DNA from: CAHJXG01 sp965277495
Lineage (GTDB): Bacteria; Pseudomonadota; Alphaproteobacteria; Acetobacterales; Acetobacteraceae
Direction of reading: 5' to 3'
Assembly (NCBI GenBank): GCA_965277495.1
Contig: OZ255824.1
Location: 496,001-560,000 of the forward strand
Length of the DNA: 64,000 nt
Part shown: positions 15,511 to 24,065 of the stretch, piece after piece
Layout: the number at the start of each line of letters is the position of its first letter
How positions within the stretch are numbered: the stretch's first letter is position 1
Notes under the pieces: generated by a model
Database searches by the model: none
What the model was told of the DNA's origin: nothing
Seen by the model: the letters and a program-made list of their open reading frames with translations, nothing else
Position numbers and translations under genes: made by a program

Positions 15511-15936
15511 CTAATTGAGCTCGATCATGACCCGGCGGCTCTCGACACCGGGGTCGCCGCCGACGGAGCCCTTGGGCTGCAGCACGATGCGCCCACGGTC
15601 CACGCCCTTATTCACCAGCCCGTCCGCGACGATCTGCGCCCGCAGCTTCGTGAGCGTCTGGTTGGTCGCCGCTGCGCCGATGCGGTCGGCGTAGCCGGCC
15701 ACGATGACCCTGCGGCCCGGCATGGACTGCGCCGCCTGGCTGGCCTCGGTGATGACGCTCTTGGCCCCATCGTCCAGGTCCGCCGAGAACGGCGTGAAGA
15801 ACACGACGTAGGCAGGCGTTTCCGGCGTGACCGGCTGGGCCGCAGGGGCGCACGCCGCCATGCCGCCAAGCACGGCTCCGAACAGGGCAGCGCGGAAAAC
15901 GATGGGTGAGCGCAGTGCTGTTGTGCGACGGATCAT
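15511..15936 (-). CDS. OmpA-family peptidoglycan-binding-like lipoprotein
   Basis: A 141-residue protein. The start MIRRTTALRSP gives a signal peptide ending GGMAAC, a lipobox. The rest is an OmpA C-terminal-type domain (FFTPFSADLDDGAKSVITEASQAA, then VIVAGYADRIGAAATNQTLTKLRAQIVADGLVNKGV), a fold that binds peptidoglycan in Pal/OmpA proteins. The NQTLTKLRAQ segment is slightly degenerate relative to NxxLSxxRA. It sits between cydC and recQ on the same strand. Confidence 0.85.
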   Translation of the reverse strand: MIRRTTALRSPIVFRAALFGAVLGGMAACAPAAQPVTPETPAYVVFFTPFSADLDDGAKSVITEASQAAQSMPGRRVIVAGYADRIGAAATNQTLTKLRAQIVADGLVNKGVDRGRIVLQPKGSVGGDPGVESRRVMIELN

Positions 15937-16001
15937 GGCCGGTTCCTTAGGGATGTTAGATCCCGCATACGTGCTCACCCGCAACCCGTTCCGTCAACCG
16001 A

Positions 16002-17651
16002 TCAAGCCGCCGCCACGACCGCACGGCCCGCCGACAGCCGGAAGATGCGGTCGAGGCGCTCGATCCCAACGAGCCGGTGCACGATCAGGATCACCGTCCG
16101 GCCCGCGGCCACGTCATTCAGCGTGGTAAGGAACGCACGCTCGGCCGTGGCGTCCAGGCCCGTGGCCGGCTCGTCCAGGATCAGCACCGGCGCCTGCGAC
16201 AGCAACGCCCGCGCCAACGCCAGCCGGCGTCCCTGCCCTCCCGACACCTGCAACCCGCCCTCGCCAATCCAGCTATCTAGCCCGTCCGGGAACCCGCGCA
16301 CCATCTCGGCGATGCCCGCCCGGTCCAGCGCGGCCCAAAAATCCGCATCGGATGCGTCGTCGCGGGCCAGCGCCAGGTTGGCCCGGACCGTGTCGCTGAA
16401 CAAATGCGTGTCCTGGCTCAGCCAAGCGATGCGGGACCGCACGTCGCCGGCGCGCAGCAGTGCGATGTCGACGCCGCCCAGCAGGACGCGCCCGGCTTGC
16501 GGCACGGCCACCTTGAGCGCCAGCGCCGCCAAGGTGGATTTCCCGGAGCCGGACGGCCCAAGGATCGCGATCCGGCTGCCGGCGGGAACGTCGAGCGAGA
16601 GGCCGTCGAGCACGAACGGACGATCCTCGCGCCAGCGGAAGCGCACCGCCTCGAACCGCAACGCCGTTCCACTGGGCAGTGGCAGCGCGTCGGCTGGATC
16701 GCCGCCGTTCACGGCGCTAGTCGCGGCTCCGGTGATGCGCGCCGCTGCGGCTGCTGCATGGCCGGCCAGGGCGCCCGCGCGCGGCATCCCGCCCACGACC
16801 TCGAACGCCGCCAGGGTCAGGAACATGCCGATGATCACACCCGCGGGCGTCATCCCCGGCGACAGCAGCACGGCCAGCAGCGCAGCCTGGCTGCAGACGA
16901 ACGCCGCCGCCTGCGCCCCCGACGCACGCCGCGCCACGCTGCCCTGCGCCTGGAACAATGCCGCTTCCCTGGCCTGGACCGAAGCCAGCATTCGGCCTTC
17001 CGCGCCATAGGCCCGGACTTCGCGCATGCCGTCGAGCGCATCCAGCGCCGCCGAACGCAGCCCGGCGGAGGCGGACGCAAGAGCGCTGCCGGCCTCCAAG
17101 GTGGACCGCGCCGCCAGCCATGGCAGCACGACGGACGACAATAGAAACAGCCCACCGACCAGCATGGCCGTATTTCCATTCGCCCGTGCCAAGAAGCCCA
17201 CAAGCACCGGCAGCAGCAGAATGGCAGCGAAACCCGGCACGACGATGCGCGAATACAGCCCGTCCAGCGCCTCGACATCGCCGACCAGCCGTCCGAGCGC
17301 GTCGCCGGACCGCATGAACCCGAGGCCGCCCGCCGAGCGGACCGCGACCCCGCCGAACAGCCACACGCGCAGGGCCGTCAGTACCCGGAAGGTCGCCGCA
17401 TGGGTCAGCATGCGCTCGCCGTAGCGCAGCACGACCCGGGCGACGCCAAGCCCGCGCACCACGCCCGGCAACACCAGCAGCGCCGCCAGGCCAGCCGCCT
17501 CGATCCCCGACACCGGGCGCAGCGCCAGGCCGCCTGCCGCCGTCGCCAGCCCTACCCCGGCGGCGGCCGTCAGCAACGACACCGCCAGCCCGGCCAGCAA
17601 CCATCCCGCGTGCCCCCGCCAGAGCGCTAGGATCGGCAGCAGCGCCTTCAT
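16002..17651 (-). CDS. cydC: Thiol reductant ABC exporter subunit CydC
   Basis: A 549-residue fused permease/ATPase that, with CydD, exports glutathione/cysteine to the periplasm and is needed for cytochrome bd assembly. The membrane domain is about residues 1-310. The ATPase shows LGPSGSGKST, the signature LQVSGGQGRRLA and VLILDEPATGLD. Its ATG overlaps the cydD stop by ATGA (17648-17651). No cydAB oxidase genes are in the window. Confidence 0.93.
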   Translation of the reverse strand: MKALLPILALWRGHAGWLLAGLAVSLLTAAAGVGLATAAGGLALRPVSGIEAAGLAALLVLPGVVRGLGVARVVLRYGERMLTHAATFRVLTALRVWLFGGVAVRSAGGLGFMRSGDALGRLVGDVEALDGLYSRIVVPGFAAILLLPVLVGFLARANGNTAMLVGGLFLLSSVVLPWLAARSTLEAGSALASASAGLRSAALDALDGMREVRAYGAEGRMLASVQAREAALFQAQGSVARRASGAQAAAFVCSQAALLAVLLSPGMTPAGVIIGMFLTLAAFEVVGGMPRAGALAGHAAAAAARITGAATSAVNGGDPADALPLPSGTALRFEAVRFRWREDRPFVLDGLSLDVPAGSRIAILGPSGSGKSTLAALALKVAVPQAGRVLLGGVDIALLRAGDVRSRIAWLSQDTHLFSDTVRANLALARDDASDADFWAALDRAGIAEMVRGFPDGLDSWIGEGGLQVSGGQGRRLALARALLSQAPVLILDEPATGLDATAERAFLTTLNDVAAGRTVILIVHRLVGIERLDRIFRLSAGRAVVAAA

Positions 17652-19351
17652 GCGACGCCCTGGATCGCCCGTGCCCGGCCATTGGAGAGTTCCAGCAGCC
17701 GTCCGCCGAACGCATGCGCCGCCGCCGAATGGCTGGCGAGGATCACGGTCCGTCCCAAGGCGAGGCGGCGAAGGCTGTCGAGCACGTCGGCCTCGGTCGC
17801 CGGGTCCAAGTGGGCCGTTGGCTCGTCGAGCAGCAGCAAAGGCGCATTGCGGACGAACGCCCGCGCAATGGCGATGCGCTGCGCCTGGCCGCCCGACAGG
17901 CCATAGCCGCCCTCGCCAATGGGCGTATCCAGGCCGTTGGGCAGCCCCGCCGCGAACTGCTGTATCCCGGCGGCCCGGGCGGCGTCCTCGATATCCCGGT
18001 CCGACGCGCCCTCGCGCCCAAAGCGGATGTTGTCGCGGATGCTGCCGGCGAACAGCACCGGGCGCTGCCCGATCCAGGCCGTCATCCGCGCCATCGCAGC
18101 CGGCACGATGGTGCTGGCGTCGGCGCCGTTCAGCGTGATGCGCCCGCTATCCGGACGGACGAAGCCCAGCAGCAGCTCGATGACCGTCGACTTGCCGGCG
18201 CCGGATGGCCCGACCAGCACGACGGTCTCGCCGGCCGGCACACGGAAGCTCAGCCCGTCGAGCACGGCGCCGCGCGACGCATCCCAGGTGAAGTGCACAT
18301 TGTCGAAGGCGACGCTCACGCCCGCCGCCGTCACGTTGCGGATTGGCAGCGGGGCAGCCAGGGCTGGCAGGTCCGGCAGCCCGGCCAACTGGTCCCCCGC
18401 CGCGCCCGCCTGCAGGCGGTCCTGGTAGGCGGCCGAAAAGGCGCGAAGCGGGGCGAAGAACTCCGCCACCAGCACGAGGACGAAGATCGCCGTCAGCGCG
18501 TCGGCCGCAGCGCCGCCGCGCCACGCCGCCGCATAGCGCAACGCCAGCAGCACAAGCGCCGCCGCCGCAGCGCAATCGAGCGCCGCCGACGACAGGAACG
18601 CCACGCGCAGCACCCGGAGCGTGCGCCGGCTCAGGTCATCCGCGGCCTGTTGCAGGCGTTCCGCCTCGTTCTCGGCGCGGCCCGCGAGCACGATGGTGGC
18701 GATGCCGCGGATGCGGTCGAGGAAGCGTGCCTGCAACCGGCCCATCGCGACGAACTGGCGCTGCGACGCCGCCGCCGCGCCCAGCCCGGCGAGCGCCATG
18801 CCGATGGGAACCAGCAGCCCGGACGCAACCAGGATCAGCGCCGCCCCGGGATCGGCGACCAGCACGGCCAGCGCCACCAGGCCAGGCGACAGCAGCGCCA
18901 GCGCCGCTGCGGGAAGCCAGCGGGCGAACAAGCCCTCGAGCGACTCGATCCGGTCCACGCCCAAGGCGGCGAGTTCCCCGGACCGCAATCCCCGCGTGGA
19001 CCCCGGCCCTGCGCCGAACAGCCGGACAAACAGGTCGGTCCGCAGCCGCCGGCGCGCCGTCACGCCGGCCGCGAACGCGAGATCGTCCGACACGGCCAGC
19101 AGGACAGCCCGGATCAACGTCAATATCGCGAACGTCAGCGCCCATTGCCCGGTCGATGCGCCGGTGACTTGCGCCGGCACGATTATTCCCGCCAGCAACC
19201 GGGCGAGGCACCAGGCCTGGCCAATCGCCGCGGCCGTCGCCAGCGCCCCAAGCAGGATCACCGGACGGACAGCACGCCGGCCCGCGGCCATGTTGCGCGT
19301 CATCCAAGCCCGCCCCGGCCTAGGCGGGCGTGTTGCGCGGCGGCTTCGCAT
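17648..19351 (-). CDS. cydD: Thiol reductant ABC exporter subunit CydD
   Basis: The 567-residue partner of CydC. The N-terminal stretch GRAWMTRNMAAGRRAVRPVILLGALATAAAIGQAWCLARLLAGI is typical of CydD, so I start at 19351 (MRSRRATRPPRPGRAW) rather than at the internal ATG at 19303; this leaves 8 nt after the M20 hydrolase stop. The ATPase domain carries VGPSGAGKST, YGLSGGQAQRIA and LLLLDEPTAHLD. Confidence 0.9.
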   Translation of the reverse strand: MRSRRATRPPRPGRAWMTRNMAAGRRAVRPVILLGALATAAAIGQAWCLARLLAGIIVPAQVTGASTGQWALTFAILTLIRAVLLAVSDDLAFAAGVTARRRLRTDLFVRLFGAGPGSTRGLRSGELAALGVDRIESLEGLFARWLPAAALALLSPGLVALAVLVADPGAALILVASGLLVPIGMALAGLGAAAASQRQFVAMGRLQARFLDRIRGIATIVLAGRAENEAERLQQAADDLSRRTLRVLRVAFLSSAALDCAAAAALVLLALRYAAAWRGGAAADALTAIFVLVLVAEFFAPLRAFSAAYQDRLQAGAAGDQLAGLPDLPALAAPLPIRNVTAAGVSVAFDNVHFTWDASRGAVLDGLSFRVPAGETVVLVGPSGAGKSTVIELLLGFVRPDSGRITLNGADASTIVPAAMARMTAWIGQRPVLFAGSIRDNIRFGREGASDRDIEDAARAAGIQQFAAGLPNGLDTPIGEGGYGLSGGQAQRIAIARAFVRNAPLLLLDEPTAHLDPATEADVLDSLRRLALGRTVILASHSAAAHAFGGRLLELSNGRARAIQGVA

Positions 19352-19359
19352 CGGCGCGG

Positions 19360-20505
19360 TTAGTCCGCCAGTGCCCGGCGCGCCGTTGCCGCCAGCCATT
19401 CGGCGGCCACCGGCAGGATGGCGTCGTTGAAATCGTAGCCGGGGTTATGCAGCTCGCCCCCCGACCGCGCCGGGCCGTTGCCGATCCATGCGAACGCGCC
19501 GGGTTTCTGCTCCAAATACCAGCCGAAGTCCTCGCCGGCCATGCTTGGAGGCAGGTCCCGCCGGACCGGAGCGCCCGCCTGGGCCGCGGCGGCAGCAGCC
19601 AACTCGGCCTCGGCCCGCGTGTTCACCGTCGCGGAGATGGCATGGTCGATCTGCACGCCCACCTTTACGTCGAACGTCGCCCCGATGCCCGCGCATACCC
19701 GGCAGATGCCAGCCTCCATGACGTCGCGAACTTCACGCCGATGCGAACGGAAGGTGCCGCGCAGGGTGGCCTGGCTCGGGATTTGGTTTGGCGCCACCCC
19801 GGCCTCCATCATGCAAATCGACACGACGGCGGACTCCAATGGGTCCACGTTGCGCGACACCAGCGTTTGCAGCGCCACCAGCAGATGCGCGGCGGCCAGC
19901 AGCGGATCGCGCGCCAGATGCGGCATGGCGGCGTGGCCAGCATGCCCGTCCACCACGATCTCGACCCGGGACCCTGCCGCCATCACCGCGCTGTCATGCA
20001 CCGCGACCGTTCCGGCTTCGAGTCCGGGCCAGTTGTGGTAGCCAAAGATGCGCTCCATCGGGAAACGATCGAACAGGCCGTCCGCCAACATGCTGCGCGC
20101 GCCGCCATAGCCCTCCTCCGCCGGCTGGAACACGAACTGGATGGTGCCGGACCAATTGCGATCCTGTTCGAGCAGCGCCGCGGCTCCGAGCAGGCTGGCA
20201 GTATGGCCGTCATGCCCGCAGGCGTGCATCACGCCGGGATTGCTGGACGCGTAGGGCAGACCGGTCGCTTCCATGATCGGCAGCGCGTCCATGTCCGCCC
20301 GCAGCCCGACGCTTCTGTTGGACGGCCCGCGGGCCAGGGTCGCGACGACGCCATGCCCGCCTACCCCGGCGGTGAACGGCACGCCCATCTCCTTTAGCAT
20401 CCGGCAAACGAACGCCGCGGTCTCACGTTCGTCCGTCGAAAGTTCCGGATGCTGATGAAGGCGCCGGCGCCATTGCGGGAGGGCTTGTTGCAGCTTCGGA
20501 TCCAT
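19360..20505 (-). CDS. M20-family amidohydrolase (hippurate hydrolase-like)
   Basis: A 381-residue zinc amidohydrolase/carboxypeptidase. Metal-site motifs are MHACGHDGH, FQPAEEGYGGA, and HNPGYDFND near the C terminus; the dimerization domain insert begins RVEIVVDGHAGHAAMP. The family removes acyl groups from N-acyl amino acids or hydrolyses indole-acetyl-amino acid conjugates; specificity cannot be read here. It heads the leftward run into cydDC. Confidence 0.88.
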   Translation of the reverse strand: MDPKLQQALPQWRRRLHQHPELSTDERETAAFVCRMLKEMGVPFTAGVGGHGVVATLARGPSNRSVGLRADMDALPIMEATGLPYASSNPGVMHACGHDGHTASLLGAAALLEQDRNWSGTIQFVFQPAEEGYGGARSMLADGLFDRFPMERIFGYHNWPGLEAGTVAVHDSAVMAAGSRVEIVVDGHAGHAAMPHLARDPLLAAAHLLVALQTLVSRNVDPLESAVVSICMMEAGVAPNQIPSQATLRGTFRSHRREVRDVMEAGICRVCAGIGATFDVKVGVQIDHAISATVNTRAEAELAAAAAAQAGAPVRRDLPPSMAGEDFGWYLEQKPGAFAWIGNGPARSGGELHNPGYDFNDAILPVAAEWLAATARRALAD

Positions 20506-20564
20506 TTACGACACTCCACACCCGGCATGATGTGCCGTCTGTTCACGCGTCGCGCAAGGTCCGG

Positions 20565-21596
20565 CTACGTTGAAGGCTTGCCAGCCAGGTCGCCGAGCAG
20601 CGGACCCACCGTCCGTTCCCGCCGCAGCGGCATCGAGACCTTGTAGCGGGTCCCATTGCCTTCTTCGACTTCCAGGGTCGCGCCGAGCTGCTTAGTGAAA
20701 CCGCGGATCAATTGGATGCCGATGCCGTCCCGCGTCCCGGCCTCGGTCTCGACCCGCCCGGCCGGGATGCCGACGCCATCGTCGCGGATCGCAAGTTCCG
20801 CATGGTCGCTGTCTGCCGTGAGATGCACCGATATCGCGCCGCGCCGGCCGCCGGGGAAGGCATATTTCACCGCGTTGCTGACGGCTTCGGTGACGATCAG
20901 CGCCAGCGGGACGGCCTGGTCGCTCGACATCTTGAGTTCGGGCGCATCGATCTCGAGACGCAGCCGCTCCCCAGCCTTTTCGCCCATCGCTTGGAACAAT
21001 TGGCCGCATAGCTCGATCAGGAACTCCCGCATGTCGATCGTATGCAGTTCGCCATGGGCGTATAAATGCCGGTGCAACGTCGCGAGGGCGCGCACACGGT
21101 CGCGCGCCGACTGGAACTCCGCCCGGGCCTCAGGCACGCGAATGCGGCTCGCCTGCAGGTTCAACAGGCTGGCGACGATCTGCAGGTTGTTCTTCACCCG
21201 ATGGTGGATCTCTTGCATCAGCAGCTCCTGCTGCTCGACGGCGGCCCCGAGCCGGGCCTGCTGCCTGCGCAGCATCACCGTTGCCCGGCGGAACGCGATC
21301 GCCAAACGCCGCAGGTCGCGTGACAGACCGGCATCTTCGCCCCGATAGAGGTCAGTATCGAGTGAAGCGCCGGCTCGCCATCGTGCGACACGCTGGTTCA
21401 AACGCATCAATGGATGGGAAACGAGCACTGCGATGCCAGCGACGCTCACGGCAAGTCCAAACAGCCACGCGAGCAGGGATACAACCGGTGGCGCGCCCAC
21501 GACACTCGTGACCAGGAGCGGGAGGGTCGCAACAGCTTGCAGGATGCCTAACCGGACCGCCAAGGTGTCCCAGGCCCTCCAACGGCGCTTCAGCAT
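20565..21596 (-). CDS. Sensor histidine kinase, HisKA_2 type (candidate PhyR kinase)
   Basis: A 343-residue kinase. Two transmembrane helices lie near the N terminus (about residues 15-60) with almost no periplasmic loop, followed by a HAMP-like linker. The phospho-acceptor H box EIHHRVKNNLQIVASLLNLQA (His near 131) marks the HisKA_2 class, and the HATPase domain has VTEAVSNAVKYAF and RDDGVGIP. Kinases of this class next to phyR-nepR-ecfG phosphorylate PhyR in other alphaproteobacteria. It is last in the leftward sigma/NepR run, 28 nt after nepR. Confidence 0.88.
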   Translation of the reverse strand: MLKRRWRAWDTLAVRLGILQAVATLPLLVTSVVGAPPVVSLLAWLFGLAVSVAGIAVLVSHPLMRLNQRVARWRAGASLDTDLYRGEDAGLSRDLRRLAIAFRRATVMLRRQQARLGAAVEQQELLMQEIHHRVKNNLQIVASLLNLQASRIRVPEARAEFQSARDRVRALATLHRHLYAHGELHTIDMREFLIELCGQLFQAMGEKAGERLRLEIDAPELKMSSDQAVPLALIVTEAVSNAVKYAFPGGRRGAISVHLTADSDHAELAIRDDGVGIPAGRVETEAGTRDGIGIQLIRGFTKQLGATLEVEEGNGTRYKVSMPLRRERTVGPLLGDLAGKPST

Positions 21597-21624
21597 GGGA
21601 CCGGTCCTACCGACCGGCCTGCCG

Positions 21625-21819
21625 TCACTTCTCCCGGTCTTCCTGGATCAGTTTCAGCAATTCGTCCGGGATCGGCTCGCGCGTCACATCGTCATAAAGC
21701 TGGTGCAACCCGCGTTGCAGCCATAGGTCGAACGCTTCATCAACCGGACGCACCTGCTTGCGCGGACGCTGCAGTTGTTTCGGCCTACGCTGCATCGTCG
21801 CATAGTAGTTCATGCCCAT
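21625..21819 (-). CDS. nepR: NepR anti-sigma factor
   Basis: A 64-residue protein whose last 40 residues (EAFDLWLQRGLHQLYDDVTREPIPDEL) are the NepR signature: two helices that clamp the ECF sigma factor until phosphorylated PhyR pulls NepR away. A basic N-terminal arm precedes it. It is encoded between the sigma genes and the kinase, as expected for a general stress response locus. Confidence 0.92.
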   Translation of the reverse strand: MGMNYYATMQRRPKQLQRPRKQVRPVDEAFDLWLQRGLHQLYDDVTREPIPDELLKLIQEDREK

Positions 21820-21921
21820 CTTGCCCTACCACTCACAACTCCTCTGCAACACCTTTGCAGGAGCGCCAATGATATCCGCTTTGGCCCGCTCATAACGCGG
21901 CTGGAGCCGTTGCGGTTTGGG

Positions 21922-22494
21922 CTAAAGCGTAGCAATCGCCATATCGTCGGCTTCGAACCCGACTTCGAGCAGGCGCGTGCCACGTGGCCCGATCCGCTCC
22001 TTGCTTTTCGGGTCGACCTCGCCGAGCAGCCATGCTTCCAATTGACGGCGGGCCCGGAACACCCGGCTTTTTGCCGTGCCGACCGCACAGCCGGTCTCCT
22101 CCGCCAGCGCCTCGTAGCTCATGCCGTGCACCACGACCATCAGCAGCGCCTCCCGCTGGTCCGCCGGAAGCCGTGTCATCGCCCGGCCAAGCTCCTTGAG
22201 CGCCAAGCGATCCTCATGGGCCGCCTCGGTCGCAAAGGCCGATTGCGGCACGTCGTCAATATCGGTGGTGTCCCGGCGCTTGCGCAGGTTGGAGATGAAG
22301 CGGTTGCGCAAGATACGGTGCATCCAAGCTGGAAAGTTGGTGCCGGGAATGAAACTCGCATGGGCCGACAGCGCGTTGCAGACGGCATCCTGCACCAAAT
22401 CCTCGGCTGCCGAACGGTTGCGGGTCAAAGCCAACGCCTGCACACGCAGCTTGGGGAGGATCGCGATAACCTGGTCGTGGAAGGGAGTGTTCAT
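21922..22494 (-). CDS. ECF sigma factor, EcfG-like (first copy)
   Basis: A 190-residue ECF sigma factor. Region 2 includes AAEDLVQDAVCNALSAHASFIPGTNFPAWMHRILRNRFISNLRKRR; region 4 is LPADQREALLMVVVHGMSYEALAEETGCAVGTAKSRVFRARRQLEAWL. A 30-residue C-terminal tail follows, rich in charged residues. ATG at 22494 has AGGCAGG about 6 nt upstream. As the gene next to nepR it is the natural EcfG, the sigma factor for the alphaproteobacterial general stress response. Confidence 0.87.
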   Translation of the reverse strand: MNTPFHDQVIAILPKLRVQALALTRNRSAAEDLVQDAVCNALSAHASFIPGTNFPAWMHRILRNRFISNLRKRRDTTDIDDVPQSAFATEAAHEDRLALKELGRAMTRLPADQREALLMVVVHGMSYEALAEETGCAVGTAKSRVFRARRQLEAWLLGEVDPKSKERIGPRGTRLLEVGFEADDMAIATL

Positions 22495-22579
22495 CGACCT
22501 GCCTTTTTGCGTCACTACTTCTCCAATGACGCGCCGGCGCCCGGCGTTGCATCCCGATTGTCACGAACACGCGAGCGGT

Positions 22580-23086
22580 CTACAGCGAGGCCGCCGCGGT
22601 GTCGGCCATCAGGTCGGCCAGCGCGCTTCGCGCCCGCGACAGCCGGGCCTTCATGGTGCCAATGGGGACATCGCAGATCGCAGCCGCCTCTTCGTGCGAC
22701 ATTTCCTGCGCGCCGATCAGGATCAATGCCTCCCGCAACAGCGGCGACAGGCGCCAGATCAGTTGCTGCAGGTCGGTGATATGCGCTCGGGCATCCTGCT
22801 CGGGATCAACGGCGAGGTCCGCATCGAACTGCGACTGCAACGCTTGCACCTCGCGCTTGCGTCGGCGGCCCTGTTCGTAGAATTGATTGCGTAGGATGGT
22901 GAAAAGCCAGGCTTTCAGGTTCGTGCCGGGTTGGAATTGGTCGGTTGCGGCCAGCGCGCGCACGATGCTGTCCTGCACGATATCGTCCGCCGCAGCACGG
23001 TCGCGCACAAGGAACCGTGCAAAGGCGCGGAGGTCCGGCAGCAGGATGGCGATTTGTCGCCTGATGTCGGCATCGGCTATGTTCAC
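22580..23086 (-). CDS. ECF sigma factor, EcfG-like (second copy)
   Basis: A 168-residue ECF sigma factor. Region 2 contains AAADDIVQDSIVRALAATDQFQPGTNLKAWLFTILRNQFYEQGRRRKRE; region 4 is LSPLLREALILIGAQEMSHEEAAAICDVPIGTMKARLSRARSAL. I take GTG at 23086 because GGAGAGCAG precedes it and the protein then begins MNIADADIRRQIAILLP; in-frame ATGs at 23116 and 23140 are alternatives. It lies 85 nt upstream of the first sigma gene in the same direction and is divergent from phyR. Two sigma factors in one PhyR-NepR locus raises the question of which one NepR holds. Confidence 0.85.
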   Translation of the reverse strand: MNIADADIRRQIAILLPDLRAFARFLVRDRAAADDIVQDSIVRALAATDQFQPGTNLKAWLFTILRNQFYEQGRRRKREVQALQSQFDADLAVDPEQDARAHITDLQQLIWRLSPLLREALILIGAQEMSHEEAAAICDVPIGTMKARLSRARSALADLMADTAAASL

Positions 23087-23183
23087 CTGCTCTCCATTGA
23101 CTCTATCCAGCCGCATGCGAGTTTCCGGGACGTGGTCCATAACTCCGCCAGCACATGCAACCTATGCATGAAAAGGATGCCTA

Positions 23184-23930
23184 ATGCCTAGCCTCCGCCG
23201 CGAGGACTTGATCCGCGCGTTACCCTATGCGCGCCGCTATGCCCGTGCCCTGACCGGGAACCAAACCCGTGGGGATACGTTGGTCGCCGACAGCCTGCGC
23301 GACCTGCTGGCCGACAATGTCGCCGCCGACGACGCCCGGCATACCCTATATCATGCCGTCACCCGGCGGTTCGAGGGGCTGAACACGTTGAAAACCGAGT
23401 TCATCACCGGCGGCCTGTCGCAAAGCCAGCGTGAATTGCTGCTGCTGACCTCGCTCGAGGAGGTGCCGATCGAGGCGGCCGCCGGGATCGTCCAGCTCTC
23501 AAAGCCAGAAGCCGAAGCCCAGTTGATCGAGGCACGCTCGCACCTGCGCGCCGGCGCCGCGACCGATGTGCTGATTATCGAGGATGAGCCGATCATCGCC
23601 ATGGACATCGAGGAATTGGTGCAGAATTGTGGCCATAATGTCGTCGGCGTGGCTACGACCGAGGCCGAGGCGGTCGAGCTGGCCGCAAAGCATAAGCCGG
23701 GCCTGATCCTCGCGGATATCAACCTCGGCATCGGCGGCGACGGCACCTCGGCGGTGTCCCGGATTATGCGGCATCATTACGCGCCTGTGATCTTTGTCAC
23801 TGCGTATCCGGAGCGGCTGCTGACCGGCGAGGACCTCGAACCCGCGTTCGTGATCACGAAGCCGTTCGAGCCGCTTACCCTGGCGATCGCGACCTATCAA
23901 GCCGTCACCGGCGGGGTTCGCCTGGAGTGA
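23184..23930 (+). CDS. phyR: General stress response regulator PhyR
   Basis: A 248-residue two-domain protein. The N-terminal half is a sigma-factor-like decoy (DLIRALPYARRYARALTGNQTRGD, then LPYARRYAR-type helices and SQSQRELLLLTSLEEVPIEAAAGIVQLSKPEAEAQL). The C-terminal receiver starts DVLIIEDEPIIAMDIEELV with phospho-acceptor D178 in LILADINLG and a conserved Lys in FVITKPFEP. When phosphorylated, PhyR binds NepR and frees EcfG. It is divergently transcribed from the sigma genes and points toward the glgE operon. Confidence 0.95.
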   Translation: MPSLRREDLIRALPYARRYARALTGNQTRGDTLVADSLRDLLADNVAADDARHTLYHAVTRRFEGLNTLKTEFITGGLSQSQRELLLLTSLEEVPIEAAAGIVQLSKPEAEAQLIEARSHLRAGAATDVLIIEDEPIIAMDIEELVQNCGHNVVGVATTEAEAVELAAKHKPGLILADINLGIGGDGTSAVSRIMRHHYAPVIFVTAYPERLLTGEDLEPAFVITKPFEPLTLAIATYQAVTGGVRLE

Positions 23931-24065
23931 CCGGCCGCATTGCCTGCGTGTTTGTTGCGCTGCTTTATTAACGGCATTCAACCACCGAATCCATGTGGGC
24001 GCAGCAACTAAGCGCCCTCCGCTGCGATGCAGAGGTAAGTCGTCGGCGACCCAGGAGCGATCTTT

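Noticed and set aside
17714..19363. 549-codon open frame on the plus strand
   Set aside because: Lies wholly opposite cydD and has the Arg/Ala/Gln-rich composition of a shadow frame.
23931..24065. EcfG-type promoter before glgE
   Set aside because: I searched by eye for GGAAC and CGTT with 16-17 nt spacing here and ahead of phyR, the sigma genes and nepR, and found none convincing. Regulation by EcfG is therefore kept as inference only.
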